A DNA stretch of 64,000 bases, from the NCBI RefSeq assembly GCF_003947415.1, contig NZ_QHKL01000001.1, positions 124,001-188,000 on the forward strand, written 5' to 3'. Below are positions 60,911 to 64,000 of this stretch, piece after piece (positions within the stretch are counted from its first letter, which is position 1; every line of letters begins with the position of its first letter). A program made the translations under genes and the position numbers. The DNA is from Amycolatopsis sp. WAC 01376. GTDB lineage: Bacteria; Actinomycetota; Actinomycetes; Mycobacteriales; Pseudonocardiaceae. Under the pieces are notes generated by a model. That model was not told the DNA's origin and ran no database searches. It worked only from the letters and a program-made list of their open reading frames with translations.

Positions 60911-61402
60911 GTGGCGGATCCCTCTTTCGACGTGGTGAGCAAGGTCGATCGCCAGGAGGTGGACAACGCCCTGAACCAGGCCAGCAAGGAGCTCGGTACA
61001 CGGTTCGACTTCCGGGGCACCGGGACCAAGATCGACTGGTCCGGCGAGGAAGCGATCGCGATCGAGTCCGAGACCGAGGAGCGGGCGCTGGCGGCGGTCG
61101 AGGTGTTCAAGGAGAAGCTGATCAAACGCGGCATCTCCCTCAAGGCCTTCGAGGCGGACGAGCCGGCGTTGTCCGGCAAGATCTACAAGGTCGGCGGCAA
61201 GATCCTGCAGGGGATCGCGTCGGACAAGGCGAAGCAGATCGCCAAGTTCATCCGCGACGAAGGCCCCAAGGGGGTCCAGGCGCAGATCCAGGGCGACCAG
61301 CTTCGGGTGTCCGGCAAGAAGAAGGACCAGCTGCAGGACGTGATCGCCTTGCTGAAGGGCAAGGACTTCGAGATCGCGCTGCAGTTCACGAACTACCGCT
61401 GA
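60911..61402 (+). CDS. yajQ: YajQ family protein (nucleotide/cyclic di-GMP-binding)
   Basis: 163 residues from GTG 60911. Two ferredoxin-like repeats: [80 protein letters not shown]. YajQ proteins bind nucleotides; some are cyclic di-GMP receptors. Its neighbour is tRNA-Tyr. It ends at a strong hairpin. Confidence 0.95.
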   Translation: MADPSFDVVSKVDRQEVDNALNQASKELGTRFDFRGTGTKIDWSGEEAIAIESETEERALAAVEVFKEKLIKRGISLKAFEADEPALSGKIYKVGGKILQGIASDKAKQIAKFIRDEGPKGVQAQIQGDQLRVSGKKKDQLQDVIALLKGKDFEIALQFTNYR

Positions 61403-61415
61403 CAGCCGCATCGAC

Positions 61416-61443
61416 AAGGCCACCTTCGGAAGAAGGTGGCCTT
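61416..61443. terminator. Bidirectional terminator
   Basis: AAGGCCACCTTC / GAAGGTGGCCTT, perfect 12-bp stem with a 4-nt loop, between yajQ and the convergent lipoprotein gene. Confidence 0.9.
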
Positions 61444-61451
61444 CGTCCTGT

Positions 61452-62132
61452 CTACGACGCGGTGATCGTCCAGGTCCCGTCGCCTTCCAGCGACACGAAG
61501 GCCGGGCCGGACACGGGCACGCTGCCCTTGTAGTCGCCGAGCTGGTTCACGGGCAGCTCCGCGTAGTCGCCGCTGCGCACCCACACCGCGGTGTTCCCGT
61601 TGCCTTTGGTGGTGACGGCGACCGACGAGACGGCGTCGGGCACGGCGAAGACCGCGTCGCGCTTGCCCGAGAGCGGTTTGCCCGGTTGCAGCACGGGCAG
61701 TCCGCGTTCGTCGGTGATGGTCAGCGTCCAGGCGGCGTTGGCCTTGACGGTGAACGTCTTCGCCCGGTGGTCGGGCATGTCGTTGATCCACTGCGTGCCC
61801 TTGTACGGGCCGATGTCGTTGACGATCAGCTCGTTCTCGGTGTTGACCGCGACGTGCCCGGAACACTTCGGGCAGTCGAAGGTCACGAAGCCGATGCGCA
61901 TCGGCCAGGCCATGGGGACCGACGCGTTCCCCTTCCCCGAGTGCTTCTCTTCCGACTGTGGGCCGGGCCGCGGGGTGGTGGTGGACGTCGGCGGCGGGGT
62001 CGCCGAAGGTGTGCGCAGTCCTTCCGGAGCGGCCGCCTGCGGGACGACACGGCCCAGGTTCGGCGGCGAACAGGCCGGCAGTCCGATGGTCAGCAGCACG
62101 GCACTCAACGCCGCGCCCAAGCGCCTGATCAC
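61452..62132 (-). CDS. Secreted lipoprotein, function unknown
   Basis: 226 residues from GTG 62132 (GGGGGGAA upstream). Signal LGAALSAVLLTIGLPAC with lipobox LPAC, a Pro/Thr/Ser-rich linker at about 30-65, then a beta-rich domain with a CPKC pair (FVTFDCPKCSGHVAVNTEN) and GTWTITAS at the C-terminus. The CPKC resembles a metal or redox site but the fold is unknown. No family recognised. Alternative start ATG at 62159. Confidence 0.75.
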   Translation of the reverse strand: MIRRLGAALSAVLLTIGLPACSPPNLGRVVPQAAAPEGLRTPSATPPPTSTTTPRPGPQSEEKHSGKGNASVPMAWPMRIGFVTFDCPKCSGHVAVNTENELIVNDIGPYKGTQWINDMPDHRAKTFTVKANAAWTLTITDERGLPVLQPGKPLSGKRDAVFAVPDAVSSVAVTTKGNGNTAVWVRSGDYAELPVNQLGDYKGSVPVSGPAFVSLEGDGTWTITAS

Positions 62133-62316
62133 GTAATTCCCCCCAGTCGAACCCGTCATCGGATCTTCGTCGGCCGATAGCCCAGCGTTACCGGACCACC
62201 CGGCCGAGCGATTCAGGACACTCGGACGTGGGTTTCCGCCGCGACGCCTTCGAGGGAGTCCTAAAGGGACAAATGCCCGTGTTGTAATCCGGCGATCGCG
62301 TTCGAGGAAGGTCACG

Positions 62317-63465
62317 ATGAAGCGCCGTTTCAGCACCGCACTCGCCTTCGCGCTGTCACTCACGGTGATCGCGTCCCTGTTCACCGCCGCGCAGGCCGCG
62401 GAACGGCAACAGCTCGTGCCGGGCTACGGCTCGTACCCCCGGCTCATCCGCTTGGAACACTCCTCTGTCGGTCGCGGGCGCATCCTGGCGTCGCTGACCA
62501 GCGAAGACGCGAGCGGCAAGTTCACGCCGATCATGGAAAGCACCGACGAGGGCCAGACCTTCCACAAGGTCGGCGAGGTCCGCGACCGGGACGGCCGCCG
62601 CGGTATGTGCTGCGGGACGCTGTACGAGCTGCCGCAGCGGGTCGGCAGGCTTCGCGCGGGCACCCTGCTGTGGGCCGCGAGCTACCGGCAGGACGCCGGG
62701 CCGCAGCGGCGGATCGGCATCAAGATCTGGTCCAGCCGCGACGCCGGCCGCACGTGGTCCTTCCTTTCCGAGGCCGCCCGCTCCCACAACCACGACGGCA
62801 TCTGGGAGCCGGAGTTCACCGTCGACGCGGGCGGCACACTGTGGCTGCACTACGCCGACGAGACCGAGGCGCCGCAGTTCGCGCAGGTGATGAACCGGGT
62901 CGCCTCCACCGACGGGGTGAACTGGGGCACCAAGCAGCGCACGATGGCCATCCCGCCCCATCGGGTGCGGCCGGGAATGCCGATCATCCGCCGTCTCCCC
63001 GACGGCCGGTACTACCTGGCCTACGAAATCTGCAACTACCGCGACCGCTACTGCGACCCGTACTTCAAGATCTCCTCCGACGGCGCCAACTGGGGCGACC
63101 CCCTCGACCCTGGCACCCGCGTCACCACCGCCAACGGCAACTACTTCCAGCACGCCCAGACGATCGCGCTGTTCCCCGGCGGCCCGAACGGGGTGCGGCT
63201 GGTGATGGTCGGGCAGATCTACACCAACGCGGCCGGTGTCCCGCAGGGCAAGAACGGCAAGGTCCTGCTCGCCAACGACAACTTCGGCGCCGGGCACTGG
63301 TACGAGCTGCCCGCGCCGGTGCACATCACCGGCATCCACAACAACTTCTGCCCCAACTACAGCTCGACACTGCTCCCGGTCGACGGCGGGAAGAACGTGC
63401 TGCAGATCTCCACCGAGTACAACCTCGGCTGCAAGGCGTATTTCGCGAAGGGACCGGCGTTCTGA
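62317..63465 (+). CDS. Secreted sialidase-like (BNR/Asp-box) protein
   Basis: 382 residues. Sec signal MKRRFSTALAFALSLTVIAS, LFTAAQAAERQ with cleavage after AQA. Four Asp-box-like motifs (STDEGQTF, SRDAGRTW, STDGVNW, SSDGANW) and GIWEPEFTVDAGGTLWLHYA mark a beta-propeller of the sialidase/exo-alpha type. An arginine triad is not obvious, so sialidase activity is uncertain; it could act on another polysaccharide. ATG at 62317, monocistronic. Confidence 0.85.
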   Translation: MKRRFSTALAFALSLTVIASLFTAAQAAERQQLVPGYGSYPRLIRLEHSSVGRGRILASLTSEDASGKFTPIMESTDEGQTFHKVGEVRDRDGRRGMCCGTLYELPQRVGRLRAGTLLWAASYRQDAGPQRRIGIKIWSSRDAGRTWSFLSEAARSHNHDGIWEPEFTVDAGGTLWLHYADETEAPQFAQVMNRVASTDGVNWGTKQRTMAIPPHRVRPGMPIIRRLPDGRYYLAYEICNYRDRYCDPYFKISSDGANWGDPLDPGTRVTTANGNYFQHAQTIALFPGGPNGVRLVMVGQIYTNAAGVPQGKNGKVLLANDNFGAGHWYELPAPVHITGIHNNFCPNYSSTLLPVDGGKNVLQISTEYNLGCKAYFAKGPAF

Positions 63466-63516
63466 GCCACCCGGTAGTGTGAGGCCGAGCGATCGGCTAC
63501 GAAGCGGGGGCATCGC

Positions 63517-64000
63517 ATGAAGGGCATCGTGCTGGCCGGGGGCAGTGGGACGCGTCTGCATCCCATCACCCAAGCGATCTCGAAACAGCTGCTACCGGTC
63601 TACGACAAACCGATGATCTACTACCCGATCTCAGTGCTGATGTTCGCCGGGATCCGCGAGATCCTGATCATCTCGACCCCCGTCGACCTGCCGCATTTCC
63701 GGCGGTTGCTCGGCGACGGCAGCCAGTTCGGGCTCAGCTTCAGCTACGCCGAACAGGCCGCCCCCAACGGGCTGGCCGAGGCGTTCGTCATCGGCGCGGA
63801 CTTCGTCGGCGATGACGACGTCGCGCTCGTGCTCGGCGACAACATCTTCTACGGCCAGGGGTTCTCCAGCAGGCTTCAGGCCGCGGCGACCACGCTCGAC
63901 GGTTGCGTACTGTTCGGCTACCCGGTCAAGGACCCGCAGCGCTACGGCGTCGGCGAGATCGACGCCGACGGCAAGCTCCTCTCCATCGAGGAGAAACCCG
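63517..64000 (+). CDS. rfbA: Glucose-1-phosphate thymidylyltransferase (3' end outside window)
   Basis: First 161 codons. [20 protein letters not shown], then [34 protein letters not shown] and [20 protein letters not shown] are all RmlA signatures. It makes dTDP-glucose from glucose-1-phosphate and dTTP, the first step to dTDP-rhamnose and other deoxysugars. ATG at 63517 with a GCGGGGG stretch upstream. The remaining rml genes may lie just past the window. Confidence 0.95.
   Translation, partial: MKGIVLAGGSGTRLHPITQAISKQLLPVYDKPMIYYPISVLMFAGIREILIISTPVDLPHFRRLLGDGSQFGLSFSYAEQAAPNGLAEAFVIGADFVGDDDVALVLGDNIFYGQGFSSRLQAAATTLDGCVLFGYPVKDPQRYGVGEIDADGKLLSIEEKP

Overview
The window is high-GC actinobacterial chromosome. 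A complete Mce lipid-importer locus, a HadAB-type dehydratase pair, GTG/TTG starts, many start/stop overlaps and an actinomycete integrative conjugative element (AICE) point to the Pseudonocardiaceae, most likely Amycolatopsis. This is an inference from gene content and order, not from a database search.

Layout. 1-27093 is the transcription/translation core on the minus strand. Read in the direction of transcription it runs tRNA-Thr, tRNA-Met, rpmG, hadA-hadB, (an inserted plus-strand block: aminotransferase, LLM oxidoreductase, SGNH hydrolase), tRNA-Trp, secE, nusG, rplK, rplA, (hydrolase and a membrane protein), L10 leader, rplJ, rplL, then an eleven-gene mce locus (ATPase, two YrbE permeases, MceA-F, two Mce-associated membrane proteins), then rpoB, which runs off the left edge. 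27173-46635 is ordinary chromosome: an EAL/degenerate-GGDEF membrane protein, acetyltransferases, methyltransferases, Lon with a HAIR-like operator, a coupled membrane/HTH/Tat-phosphatase trio, DedA, a two-component pair, small regulators with glyoxalase-like proteins, DUF4241, F420/flavin-type enzymes and an MFS exporter.

46742-60759 is an integrated AICE of about 14 kb in a tRNA-Tyr gene, bounded by a 55-bp direct repeat. It carries a low-GC three-gene cassette of unknown function, a glycosyltransferase, a GntR regulator facing an array of palindromic operators, and a plus-strand operon. The operon encodes a PycTM-like membrane protein, a zinc-binding protein, two transfer-type membrane proteins, an FtsK-like TraB translocase, a secreted HNH nuclease, a primase-polymerase, a DUF3631 helicase-like protein, an excisionase and a tyrosine integrase. 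Two noncoding repeat arrays look like a transfer locus (after traB) and an iteron-type origin (before xis).

60710-64000 returns to chromosome: the restored tRNA-Tyr, YajQ, a lipoprotein, a secreted sialidase-like protein, and the start of a glucose-1-phosphate thymidylyltransferase cut by the right edge.

Across the left half, eleven copies of a 20-bp palindrome of the GCGTTTAG-N4-CTAAACGC type lie only between genes. Larger hairpin elements accompany them. No CRISPR array or rRNA gene was seen.
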